The position numbers were made by a program, and so were the translations under genes. From Natronococcus roseus (GTDB taxonomy: Archaea; Halobacteriota; Halobacteria; Halobacteriales; Natrialbaceae), in NCBI RefSeq assembly GCF_043677095.1, contig NZ_JBHLJR010000002.1, forward strand, positions 248,001-312,000: a stretch of DNA of 64,000 nucleotides, written 5' to 3'. Below the pieces are notes generated by a model that did not search any database, was not told where the DNA came from, and saw only the letters and a program-made list of their open reading frames with translations. This document shows, one piece after another, positions 53,043-61,429 of this stretch (position 1 is the first letter of the stretch; every line of letters starts with the position of its first letter).

Positions 53043-53541
53043 TATCCGAGTGATGATATCCCACTCACAAAAACATATCGTTCCGTCGGATTTCGGCTTA
53101 CAGTCGGGGTATCGCCGACTACGGACGGTTGTGTTTCGCCGGAAGGACACGGGCCCCCTCCGATGAACCTTAGGCGCGCTCGCGGGTAGCGACTGTTCGG
53201 ACGGTTGGGTTTGACGACGCCGACCGTGAGCGGTTCTTGATCAGCGGTGTCGCTGTACGCGCCCGCGATCAGGCAGCGGTCCGCTGGCCGTCAGCGGAAC
53301 ACACCCGCTTGCGAATGCGGCCCTGCCATCTCCGTCCGTCTTGTGTACCCGCTGCAGAGTCACTGGTCGGAACGCCGGCGGTGATCCTTCGCCATCGGCC
53401 CTCGCCTACACTACCCGGGGTCCAGACGAGACCCACACCGCCGCCGCAGGACTATCTATCACCGTCTTTATGCGTAAAATTACAGATGGATTATAGGACA
53501 GATAGATCTATATATTAGTATACAGAAAGACCAGAGCAGTG
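53043..53541. other. divergent intergenic region of the second glycan cluster
   Basis: About 500 bp between the epimerase and the deacetylase operon. The part near 53480-53520 is AT-rich and holds the operon promoter; no gene is recognised. Confidence 0.5.
53508..53517 (+). promoter_or_regulatory. TATA box of the deacetylase operon
   Basis: CTATATATTA about 30 nt upstream of ATG 53542. A transcript from it would begin near that codon, ahead of the deacetylase start. Confidence 0.5.
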
Positions 53542-53637
53542 ATGGCTCATCGACATAGAGTCTACCGTTCGCTGATTAGACAGCGAGCAAGGGTAAGTGG
53601 TGTGAAGCGGGCGGCGGGGTGGTGGGTGAATGGATGA
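53542..53637 (+). CDS. possible 31-aa basic leader ORF overlapping the deacetylase start
   Basis: Reads MAHRHRVYRSLIRQRARVSG then VKRAAGWWVNG. The stop overlaps the ATG at 53630. Position at the expected transcript start suggests it is translated first and couples to the deacetylase. It is strongly basic, unlike haloarchaeal proteins, so it may serve only as a leader. Confidence 0.35.
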   Translation: MAHRHRVYRSLIRQRARVSGVKRAAGWWVNG

Positions 53638-54580
53638 GGCCCGTCCCGCGTGTCTGACGCTTGATCTCGAGAACGACTGGTACTTCGACGATCCCGAGTA
53701 CGATCACCTGACCTTCGAGTATCTCGACGACTACATCGACCTCATCAAACGGGTGGACGTACCAGTGAGCTTCTTCGTCGTCGGGAAGACGATCGAGAAG
53801 TACCCCGATGCGATCGATCGGCTGGATCGCGAACTGGACTCCGAGTTTCACCTCCACTCCTACCAGCACGACACGTCGAAAGCGTACGACTTCCAGGCCG
53901 AGGTCCGAGCGGGGAAGGGGGCGTTCGAGGCTCACTTCGGGTACGCGCCCACTGGGTATCGCGCGCCACAGGGCAACATCGACCCCGCGGAGTTTGCGAT
54001 CCTCGAGGAAGAGGGGTTTGTCTTCGACTCGAGCGTCTTCCCGTCCGTTCGGCCCGGCGTCTACAGCAACCTCGACAAGCCGCTGGCGCCGTACCATCCC
54101 ACAGAGACCGAGGAGCTCGTCGAGGTCCCGATCGCGGCGACGCCCGGTACACGGATCCCGGTCTGTCAGAGCTACCTCAAGCTGCTGGGCCGGCCCTACC
54201 TCGCCTACCTCAAGTACGCCCCGCTGCCGGAGCCACTGGTGTTTAACACACACCTCCAGGACTTCTTCCGGACCGACTCCCACGACCGCCTCGCCCAGCC
54301 CAAACGGACGATCATGAAGCGCAACCTCGCGGACTCACGCGAACTGTTCGTCGACGCGATCGCCCGGCTTCGAGAGCGGGGCTACGAGTTCCGACCGATG
54401 ACGGAGCTCGTCCGGGAGTCGGCCGGGGACGCTGTCGAGCTTACGACCGCCGGTGCCGCGAAACGGGACGCCTCGAGCACCGAGTCGGAGCCGGTCGAGT
54501 CACCGATCGCTGACTCTCAGGAGCAAACGGACAAATCAATAAGCTCTGACTCAGTTGTTACAGACAGTCAACTCGAATGA
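53630..54580 (+). CDS. polysaccharide deacetylase
   Basis: 316 residues. NodB homology domain: ACLTLDLENDWYFDDPEYDH gives the metal-binding Asp pair, FHLHSYQHDTSKAYDF the H-x(3)-H zinc site, and TGYRAPQGNIDPAEFAILEE the catalytic Arg motif, followed by FDSSVFPS. It removes acetyl groups from N-acetylated sugars. The NodB part (1-275) is followed by a Ser/Glu-rich tail. There is no signal peptide, so it acts in the cytoplasm on a precursor. First of three genes joined by 4-bp overlaps. Similar deacetylases accompany exosortase-linked exopolysaccharide clusters in bacteria. Confidence 0.9.
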   Translation: MDEARPACLTLDLENDWYFDDPEYDHLTFEYLDDYIDLIKRVDVPVSFFVVGKTIEKYPDAIDRLDRELDSEFHLHSYQHDTSKAYDFQAEVRAGKGAFEAHFGYAPTGYRAPQGNIDPAEFAILEEEGFVFDSSVFPSVRPGVYSNLDKPLAPYHPTETEELVEVPIAATPGTRIPVCQSYLKLLGRPYLAYLKYAPLPEPLVFNTHLQDFFRTDSHDRLAQPKRTIMKRNLADSRELFVDAIARLRERGYEFRPMTELVRESAGDAVELTTAGAAKRDASSTESEPVESPIADSQEQTDKSISSDSVVTDSQLE

Positions 54581-55107
54581 TTCCCGAACAGTACCGGCGC
54601 CATCTCTGGTATCGGCTGGCACGGACGGCTCCGACCAACGCGAGCCGCCGCTTTGCCCTCCGGCGCATCGGGTTCGTCGAGGCCGGCACCGACACCTATC
54701 TCGGGCCGTCGGTTACGCTCACACCGCTTGGCGGGCCGACGCCCGGCCGGACGCTGCTCACGCTGGAACCGCGGGCGACCGTCAGCCCGGACGTCACCTT
54801 TCTCACCTCGATGCATCCCGAAGAGGCAGAGATTCCGGGCTATGACGGCGAGCGGGCGCCGATCGTCGTCAACGAGGACGCCTGGATCGGCGCCGACGCC
54901 ACGGTTCTGGGAGGCGTGACGATCGGCGAGCAGGCGATCGTCGGCGCCGGCGCCGTCGTCACCGAGGACGTCCCGCCACGCACCGTCGTCGGCGGGGTTC
55001 CGGCCAAGGTTATCGACGAGGTGGCTCCCGAGCGAGCTGCTGACACTCCTGCAGACGGAGAGGACGAGTCTCCCGAGACGGAGGACGAGGTGTCCGGAGT
55101 CGTATGA
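54577..55107 (+). CDS. hexapeptide-repeat acyltransferase (LbetaH)
   Basis: 176 residues. The left-handed beta-helix coils are visible: TDTYLGPSVTLTPLGG, RATVSPDVTFLTSMHPEEAE with the catalytic His, DAWIGADATVLGGVTIGEQA, IVGAGAVVTEDVPPRTVVGG, and the VPAKVI closing loop of the CysE/NodL/WecH-like acetyltransferases. It acetylates a sugar or a sugar amine, using acetyl-CoA. It overlaps the deacetylase before it and the ATP-grasp gene after it by 4 bp each. The deacetylase and acyltransferase may swap one acyl group for another on the same sugar. The C-terminus has an acidic tail. Confidence 0.88.
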   Translation: MIPEQYRRHLWYRLARTAPTNASRRFALRRIGFVEAGTDTYLGPSVTLTPLGGPTPGRTLLTLEPRATVSPDVTFLTSMHPEEAEIPGYDGERAPIVVNEDAWIGADATVLGGVTIGEQAIVGAGAVVTEDVPPRTVVGGVPAKVIDEVAPERAADTPADGEDESPETEDEVSGVV

Positions 55108-56402
55108 GCCGATCCAGCCCCCGTGCTCTCGTCCTCGACGGTCGGACGCTCTCGAGTCTCGCGGTGGCGCGTTCGCTCGGCCGCCAGGGATACGCCGTCG
55201 ACTGCGCCGAGGAGTTTCGGGCGAACATCACGTCGTTTTCGAAATACGTCGACGAGACGATCACGTACCCCGCGGCCGACGAGGCGCCCCAGGCGTTCCG
55301 ACACGCGATCCTGAGTGCGCTCCACGAGACCGACTACGACGTCCTCGTGCCGACGCGGGACGCGACGACGGCGTTCGTGTCCGACCACCAGGACGAACTG
55401 AACGCACACACCAACGTCTACGTCGCGCCGCCGGACGTGATCGGGACGTTCGACGATAAGGGCGAGACGGTCAAGCTGGCCCGCGAGTGTGGTGTCCCGA
55501 CCCCGACGACGTACTTTCCGGAGGAACAGTCCGTCGCAGAGATCAAGGCCGAAGCCGACTACCCGGTTCTGATCCGGCCGCGTCGGAGTTCGGGCTCCCG
55601 TGGAATCACCCGCGTCGAGTCGGCCGCGGAGTTCGACGACGCGTACGAACGGGTCGCCGCCGAGTTCGAGGCGCCGATGGTCCAGGAGTACGTCGCGAAG
55701 GCGAGGTATACGACCGCCTGTCTCCTGTTGGACGACGAGCAACGGGAGCTGGCGTCGTTTTCCTACGAGCGCCAGAAGGAGTATCCCCGCAGCGGTGGGC
55801 CGACGGTCGTCGGCGAAAGTACTGATGATACGGCGGCCAAGCAGGCCGCAAAAGAGTTGCTGCAGGCCGGCGACTGGCACGGCCCAGCGGAGGTGGAGTT
55901 CATCGTCGATCAGGAGGGGACGCCGCGGTTGCTCGAGGTCAACCCCCGGTTCTGGATGCCCGTGCAGTTGGCGATCAGCGCGGGGGTGGACTTTCCGGCC
56001 AAACTCGCCGCCCTCGCCCGGGGGGAGGCCGTCGAGCCGACGACGACGTACGAGACCGGGGTCACCTATCGGTGGGTGCTTCCCTACGAGGTCCTGCACA
56101 CGATCGACGCCCGGCGGCCGGCCAGCGGCCTGCGCGAGGTCGTGTCGACGATCGGTGACGGCACCTGTTATGGGGCGCTCTCACTGACCGATCCGGGACC
56201 GGTGCTTGGGACCGTCGCCCAGAGCCTGGCGTTTCTGACCGACGCTGAGAAACGCCGCAGCGTCCTCGATCGGGCCGTCAGCGGCAAGAAAGGAACTGGT
56301 GCCGAGGCGAGCGGCGCTGAGCACACTGGTGGGCGGGCAACCGACGACGAGGGTAGTGGCACTGAGCACACCGTTGGACAGGCCACCGGCGACGATGACT
56401 AG
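55104..56402 (+). CDS. ATP-grasp ligase
   Basis: 432 residues. Pre-ATP-grasp fold (ALVLDGRTLSSLAVARSLGR), then the ATP-grasp domain: DKGETVKLARECGVPTPTTY, YPVLIRPRRSSGSRGITRVE (the nucleotide loop), MVQEYVAKARYTTACLLL, and EVEFIVDQEGTPRLLEVNPR with the metal-binding E-x-N. It couples an amine to a carboxylate through an acyl-phosphate. In this operon the substrate might be an amino acid and a sugar amine freed by the deacetylase, or a uronic acid. No known specific family matches. The last 45 residues are a low-complexity Gly/Glu/Thr tail. Confidence 0.88.
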   Translation: MSRSSPRALVLDGRTLSSLAVARSLGRQGYAVDCAEEFRANITSFSKYVDETITYPAADEAPQAFRHAILSALHETDYDVLVPTRDATTAFVSDHQDELNAHTNVYVAPPDVIGTFDDKGETVKLARECGVPTPTTYFPEEQSVAEIKAEADYPVLIRPRRSSGSRGITRVESAAEFDDAYERVAAEFEAPMVQEYVAKARYTTACLLLDDEQRELASFSYERQKEYPRSGGPTVVGESTDDTAAKQAAKELLQAGDWHGPAEVEFIVDQEGTPRLLEVNPRFWMPVQLAISAGVDFPAKLAALARGEAVEPTTTYETGVTYRWVLPYEVLHTIDARRPASGLREVVSTIGDGTCYGALSLTDPGPVLGTVAQSLAFLTDAEKRRSVLDRAVSGKKGTGAEASGAEHTGGRATDDEGSGTEHTVGQATGDDD

Positions 56403-56504
56403 GTTGACACTCGCTCCGTCGAATCAAGGGGGCTCTTTTGGCATGGCCGTCAGGCCCGCTGACGCTCGGCCTCAAGCACCCGTCCTCGAGCGGCGACACA
56501 CCCT

Positions 56505-57200
56505 ATGGTAGCACGGCTACTCTACCCCGTAGTCGCGGCGGGCCTGCACACGAGTGGCTGGCTCCAGGACGGGCGACAGTACGAGGCGCCGCTCCGACCC
56601 GATCGGCTCCTATGGATCGACCCGACCGCTGTCGTCCACAAGCCGGTGACCAAGCCCGCGAGTGGGCGGCTCCCGCCGACGCTCGTCGCCGGCGGCGACT
56701 GGGACCTGGATCTCGCCCCGATCGAGGACGATATCGTCTACCGGGCGTTTCACGACCGGTTCGTCGAGGAGCGGCTATGGGACGAAACAGGATACATCGA
56801 GTTCCTCGCTGACGACGTCTCGGAACACGGCGACCGCTCGCGGGCCGAGGCACGAGAGCGGTGTCGGGACCTGGACGCCCTCTACCAGTACATCGCGGAA
56901 CATGGCTACAAGCCACAGGCACAGCTAGAGCGGGAGGGGGCGCTGCTCGACGGGCTCTCGGGCTCGCTCCGCCCGCCCACCTACCGGGAAATCGCAGTCG
57001 ACGTCACGCGGGAGGGGGAGTTCGTCTGGCACGCCGGGATGCACCGGCTGGTGATCGCCCAGCTGCTCGAGCTCGAGGAAATCCCCGTGCGAGTCAACAC
57101 CCGCCACGCCCAGTGGCAGGCGATCAGAGACGCCGCCGCCAACGGGGACGAAATCCACCAGAACGAAACCCATCCAGATCTCGAGTATCTCAGTACGTAA
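56505..57200 (+). CDS. ParB/Srx-fold-like protein of a glycan operon, unknown function
   Basis: 231 residues from ATG 56505. The C-terminal half has YREIAVDVTREGEFVWHAGM then HRLVIAQLLELEEIPVRVNT and RHAQWQ. The G-x-H-R-L-x-I-A-x-x-L-x-x-x-x-I-P-V-x-V string is the central motif of the ParB/sulfiredoxin fold, which binds or hydrolyses nucleotides. The N-terminal half (1-100) has WIDPTAVVHK then a DWDLDLAPIED segment. There is no DNA-binding HTH, so it is not a partition protein. A 3-bp gap separates it from a GT4. Perhaps a kinase or nucleotidase on the glycan precursor; this is a guess. Confidence 0.65.
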   Translation: MVARLLYPVVAAGLHTSGWLQDGRQYEAPLRPDRLLWIDPTAVVHKPVTKPASGRLPPTLVAGGDWDLDLAPIEDDIVYRAFHDRFVEERLWDETGYIEFLADDVSEHGDRSRAEARERCRDLDALYQYIAEHGYKPQAQLEREGALLDGLSGSLRPPTYREIAVDVTREGEFVWHAGMHRLVIAQLLELEEIPVRVNTRHAQWQAIRDAAANGDEIHQNETHPDLEYLST

Positions 57201-57203
57201 CTA

Positions 57204-58268
57204 ATGTCACGATCACAGTCACGACCGACCCTGACGTATCTCATCAACGCACTCGAGTACGGCGGCGCGGAGATCGGCATGCTCCGCCTGCTGTCGGGCC
57301 TGGAGACCGAGGAGTTCGACGTCACCGTCGTCACGCTGCGCGGCGCCGAGCCGGCGCTCGAGCGCGACCTTCCCGACCACGTCACGCTCGAGCAGTTAGC
57401 TCTGGACGAGGGCGTGGGGGTCGGGAAGCTCCGCACGCTCGTCCGGACGATTCGGGCGGCGGATCTCCTGGTCGGCTCGCTGTACCCCTCCGTAGTCGTC
57501 GGCGCGGTCGGCGGCACTGCGTTGCGCGTGCCGACGATCTTCTCCTGGAAGCATAATACGACCGCCGGGGGTCGGCTCAGTCGGCTGGTGAACAAACTCA
57601 CCTTCCGGCTCTCCGACCGCGTCCTCGTCGATTCGGACGCGACGAGGAGGCTGATTTCGGAGTGGGGGATCGGCGACCAGCGGATCGTCAAGCTGCCGAT
57701 CTCCGGGATCGACGTCGACGACCATCCGCCGGCCGACCACATAGCAACTGGTTCCGATGTCCGGATCGGGACCGTTGGCTCACTCACCCTGCAGAAGGGG
57801 TATCCCGAACTGCTCGCGTGTGCGAGGCGGCTGCCGGAGTACGAGTTCCACGTCGTCGGCGACGGTCCGCTGGCCGACGAAATAGCACAGGGACCGGACA
57901 ACGTCGTCCTGCACGGCACCGTGAGTCAGGACGAGCTGCAGGAGCTCTGGCAGTCGTTCGACATCTACTTCCAGCCCTCACGGTGGGAGGGGCTCTGTAT
58001 CACCGCCATAGAGGGAATGGCAAGCCGGCTTCCCGTCGTCGCTAGCGCGGTCGACGGACTGACTGAATCGGTCGTCGACGGTGAGACCGGCTACCTCGTC
58101 GATCAGGGCGATATCGAGGGCTACTGCTCGCGACTGACCGAACTGGCGACCGATCCGGATCGGCGTAGTCAGTTCGGGACGGCGGGTCGAGACCGCGTCC
58201 AGGCGGAGTACTCGGCCGAGGCCTTTGCAGCTACCTTTCGCGAGGTCGTGGCGGACGCGACCGCGTGA
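57204..58268 (+). CDS. GT4 family glycosyltransferase
   Basis: 354 residues. GT-B: LINALEYGGAEIGMLRLLSG in the N-terminal domain, FSWKHNTTAGGRLSRLVNKL, VRIGTVGSLTLQKGYPELLA at the start of the donor domain, FHVVGDGPLADEI, and YFQPSRWEGLCITAIEGMAS with the E-x7-E donor signature. Retaining transfer of a hexose to the growing glycan. It follows the ParB/Srx-like gene with 3 bp between, so it is in the same transcript. The G-G-A-E motif places it with polysaccharide GT4 enzymes. Confidence 0.92.
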   Translation: MSRSQSRPTLTYLINALEYGGAEIGMLRLLSGLETEEFDVTVVTLRGAEPALERDLPDHVTLEQLALDEGVGVGKLRTLVRTIRAADLLVGSLYPSVVVGAVGGTALRVPTIFSWKHNTTAGGRLSRLVNKLTFRLSDRVLVDSDATRRLISEWGIGDQRIVKLPISGIDVDDHPPADHIATGSDVRIGTVGSLTLQKGYPELLACARRLPEYEFHVVGDGPLADEIAQGPDNVVLHGTVSQDELQELWQSFDIYFQPSRWEGLCITAIEGMASRLPVVASAVDGLTESVVDGETGYLVDQGDIEGYCSRLTELATDPDRRSQFGTAGRDRVQAEYSAEAFAATFREVVADATA

Positions 58269-58409
58269 CGGTACTCGGCTCGTGGTTGGAAGACTAGCGG
58301 ACGGAGGGGACGCCATCGACGCAGGAACCGAGTCCAGGGCCGAGGCTATGGGGTCAGCGCCGCTTCTCGGTAGGTATTTGTGCGTTGATGGGAACGTTCA
58401 ACTGAATTC

Positions 58410-59540
58410 ATGTCTTCGGATGAGACGCTTCGCATTCTGCGGATTACAAGCAGTCTGTACCCCGAGAAGCTGGGCGGGATCGGGCTGCACGCCCATACGA
58501 TGTCCAAACTGCAGGCCGAGGCCGGCCACGACGTGACGGTGCTGACCTCCGATTACGGTGACCGCTCGAAGCCCCGGAACGAGGTGCGTGCGGGCTACCA
58601 GATCCTGCGCTACCGGGAGGTGGGGCGGCCGCTGGGGAACACGATCACGCCGGGGGTCCTCGAGGGACTGCTGAGCCGGCGGAACACCTACGATATCGTT
58701 CATATCCACTCGCATCTGTTTTTCACCTCGAACGTCGCCGCGGCCATCGAGAAACTGGGGCTCTTTGACGCGCCGGTCGTCGTCACCAACCACGGTGCGG
58801 CCGTCGAGACCGGCCCGCGGTTGATTACGGACGTCTACTTCCCGACGCTCGGGAAGTTCACGTTCAACGTCGCCGACGTCGTCTTCTGTTACACCGAGAC
58901 CGACAAGGAACTGCTGCAGGACGCCGGGGTGACGGCGCCGATTCGAGTCGTACACAACGGGATCGACGTCGAGACGTTCCGGCCGCTCGAGGACGTGGCG
59001 ACGGATCCCAACCAGATCTTGTATGTGGGAATGCTGAAACGCAAGAAGGGGATTCATCACCTGCTGCGGGCGTTCGACCGACTGCAGGACGACTATCCCG
59101 AACTCGAGCTGAAGATCGTCGGCGACGGCCCCTACGAGGCCGAACTGAAGGAACTGCGGGCGAGCGAGGGGGTTGAGAACGTCACCTTCACCGGCCGGAT
59201 CGACAACGGGGACCTGCCAGCCGTCTACAACGAGGGGGCCGTCTCCGTGCTGCCGAGCGAGAGCGAGGGCCTGCCGCGGGTCGTAATGGAGGCGATGGCC
59301 TGTGGCAATCCGGTCGTGACCTCCGACCTCCCCCAGCTGGAGGACTTCGTCGAAGGTGCGGGCCGGCAGGTGCCGTACGGCGACGTCGAAGGTCTCCGGG
59401 ACGCGCTCGAGGCGATCGTGACCAATCCGGACGCCCAAGCGGAGATGGGCGCCACCGGCCGCGAGCGGATCGTCGAGTCGTACTCCTGGGAGGAAACCGT
59501 CCAGCAGACGACCGACACGTACCACGCGTTGGTAGAGTGA
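58410..59540 (+). CDS. GT4 family glycosyltransferase
   Basis: 376 residues. Close paralog of 17198-18421: LYPEKLGGIGLHAHTMSKLQ, GNTITPGVLEGL, YDIVHIHSHLFFTSNVAAAI, VVHNGIDVETFRPL, ILYVGMLKRKKGIHHLLRAF, LKIVGDGPYEAELKEL, VLPSESEGLPRVVMEAMACG, YSWEETVQQTTDTYHAL. All GT-B donor-site motifs are present. 141 bp separate it from the preceding GT4. The two paralogs flank the glycan region on opposite strands, as if the region had been built from duplicated units. Confidence 0.92.
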   Translation: MSSDETLRILRITSSLYPEKLGGIGLHAHTMSKLQAEAGHDVTVLTSDYGDRSKPRNEVRAGYQILRYREVGRPLGNTITPGVLEGLLSRRNTYDIVHIHSHLFFTSNVAAAIEKLGLFDAPVVVTNHGAAVETGPRLITDVYFPTLGKFTFNVADVVFCYTETDKELLQDAGVTAPIRVVHNGIDVETFRPLEDVATDPNQILYVGMLKRKKGIHHLLRAFDRLQDDYPELELKIVGDGPYEAELKELRASEGVENVTFTGRIDNGDLPAVYNEGAVSVLPSESEGLPRVVMEAMACGNPVVTSDLPQLEDFVEGAGRQVPYGDVEGLRDALEAIVTNPDAQAEMGATGRERIVESYSWEETVQQTTDTYHALVE

Positions 59541-59621
59541 AAGCGCGGCTCTAGGTTCACGACACCGCACAGTGAGATTTCCGGCATCATTATAAGAGCG
59601 AGTAGAATAATCAAGAGAAGA

Positions 59622-61358
59622 ATGGGTATGAGTTCGTCTCGCTTCGAGGGTCGGGAAACGGAGCTCAACTTCCGACACGCCGACCGATGGGTGTCGAAGG
59701 GGTCCGCACATGTCCGCGGGCAGGTCTACTACGATGGGAAGCTCCTCTCACAGTCGGAGTTTGCAGCTCGAGTCGATGCGATCGACTCGAGCGCGGCGCT
59801 ACAGACGTTTCTAGCCGAGTCGAACGGCTTCTTTGTACTCGTCACGACGGTGGCTGACCGAGTCCTCATCGCTGCCGACCACGTTCGGTCGTGGCCCCTG
59901 TTCTACGGCCTAGGTGACCAGGAGGTGTACATCAGCGACGACGCACAGTGGGTGCACGAACGGACGGGGGAGCCCGCCCTGGATCCGATCGCCGGGACCG
60001 AATACCTGCACACGGGCTTCGTCTCAGCCGACAGAACACTGAGTCCAACAGTCAGTCAGATTCAAGCCGGAGAGGTCGTCGAGGTCGATCTAAGCGAGGC
60101 GACGGACCCGGTTACGAGCAGCCGGTATTGGAAGTTCGAGCTTGGGAATGGGAACCGACAGCCCAGTCTTAAGGAACTCGACGAGTATGCAGTTAGCGCA
60201 ACCGAACGACTCATCGAGTACGCAGACGGGAGACCGATTCTGCTCGGACTGAGCAACGGCTACGACTCGCGGATGATTGCCCTGCTCCTATACCGATTAG
60301 GGTACGAAAACGTCATCACGTACACCCACGATCTGACGGCGGGCTATGCCAAAGACGAAATCGATGCCGCGAAGAGCATTGCCGACGATCTCGGGTTCGA
60401 GCACGTGACGGTCAACGTTGACCACGCTAACTTCCGTGAGTTCTACCAGAGCGACGCCTGGGACGAGTTCCACGAGGCTGTTGGCTATCTGGGGAGCCTG
60501 CCTGACATTGGAGAGATAGTAATGCTTCGAAAACTGCTCAGCGAAAACGAGATCGACGAAAATGCGATTCAGATCAGAGGGCACTATCTCTATCCTGCCT
60601 CGGCACGTATTCCGGAATATATCACCAAGCGAAATACCATTTCGAGAGACGAGTTCGTACAAGACATTTGGGAAGGTCATTATAACCGATGGGATACACA
60701 CTCTAAAGAGATATTTTCCAGCGACCCAGAGGAGATCAAAGAGCTGAGGAATAATATCCACGAGAGGATACCCGTAGATATTTATCAGAATAGCGAAACG
60801 GAACCAAATACAAAAGCGCTGAATGGGTATATAGCCTGGCTATGGCAAGAACGGGTCCCAAAGCTCCTCTCAATCGACTACGAACTCGACTTTACTGGCT
60901 TGGATAAGTGGTGGCCGCTCCTTGATAAGGAGTATTCGGAGTTCTGGACGGAGGTCGATTATAATTTGGTCCTTTCTGGAGACCTCCACAAGTCGTATAT
61001 CGAGTGGCTCGATACCGAAATCAGGGGTGAAGATATCGATCCGATAACCGAATTCGGTGGCGGTGGAACGGGATCGTACTATCAGCTGAAATCGGTGTAC
61101 GAGAAGGCACCGCCGAAACTGCGGAAACGCATCCGACGACTGTACTTCCGGGTGTCCGGCTATCTTTACGACGACTCCTACGAGGAGGATCCACGATACG
61201 GCCTCCTCTCACCCGAGACGTTCGACCAGTACTCCCTTCATCGCTTAAACTCCAAGCGGTCGAACTGGGTAGCCCTTCATATCGCTCTTCTCTCTTCCGA
61301 CGGATTCATTGGGTTTAATGAGACCACGGAGATAGACGCAACCGTCCCGGAACGATGA
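59622..61358 (+). CDS. asparagine-synthase-like protein with altered PP-loop
   Basis: 578 residues; ATG at 59622 or 59628. N-terminal Ntn-type domain: FLAESNGFFVLVTTVADRVL, DHVRSWPLFYGLGDQEVYIS, AGEVVEVDL. There is no Cys at position 2, so no glutaminase activity is expected. The ATP-pyrophosphatase domain has ILLGLSNGYDSRMIALLLYR, in which the usual S-G-G-x-D-S reads S-N-G-Y-D-S. The rest is 300 residues with conserved Trp/Asp patches (WLWQERVPKLL, DKWWPLLDKEYSEFW). G+C falls in its second half. It belongs with polysaccharide-cluster amidotransferase-like proteins. Probable TATA CATTATAAG near 59588. Confidence 0.82.
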   Translation: MGMSSSRFEGRETELNFRHADRWVSKGSAHVRGQVYYDGKLLSQSEFAARVDAIDSSAALQTFLAESNGFFVLVTTVADRVLIAADHVRSWPLFYGLGDQEVYISDDAQWVHERTGEPALDPIAGTEYLHTGFVSADRTLSPTVSQIQAGEVVEVDLSEATDPVTSSRYWKFELGNGNRQPSLKELDEYAVSATERLIEYADGRPILLGLSNGYDSRMIALLLYRLGYENVITYTHDLTAGYAKDEIDAAKSIADDLGFEHVTVNVDHANFREFYQSDAWDEFHEAVGYLGSLPDIGEIVMLRKLLSENEIDENAIQIRGHYLYPASARIPEYITKRNTISRDEFVQDIWEGHYNRWDTHSKEIFSSDPEEIKELRNNIHERIPVDIYQNSETEPNTKALNGYIAWLWQERVPKLLSIDYELDFTGLDKWWPLLDKEYSEFWTEVDYNLVLSGDLHKSYIEWLDTEIRGEDIDPITEFGGGGTGSYYQLKSVYEKAPPKLRKRIRRLYFRVSGYLYDDSYEEDPRYGLLSPETFDQYSLHRLNSKRSNWVALHIALLSSDGFIGFNETTEIDATVPER

Positions 61359-61429
61359 GAGGGGCTACGTCAGCCTGCTTGTCTGTGACCGACATTACTT
61401 AATTCTAGTATCACTCATCCCTTACACAG

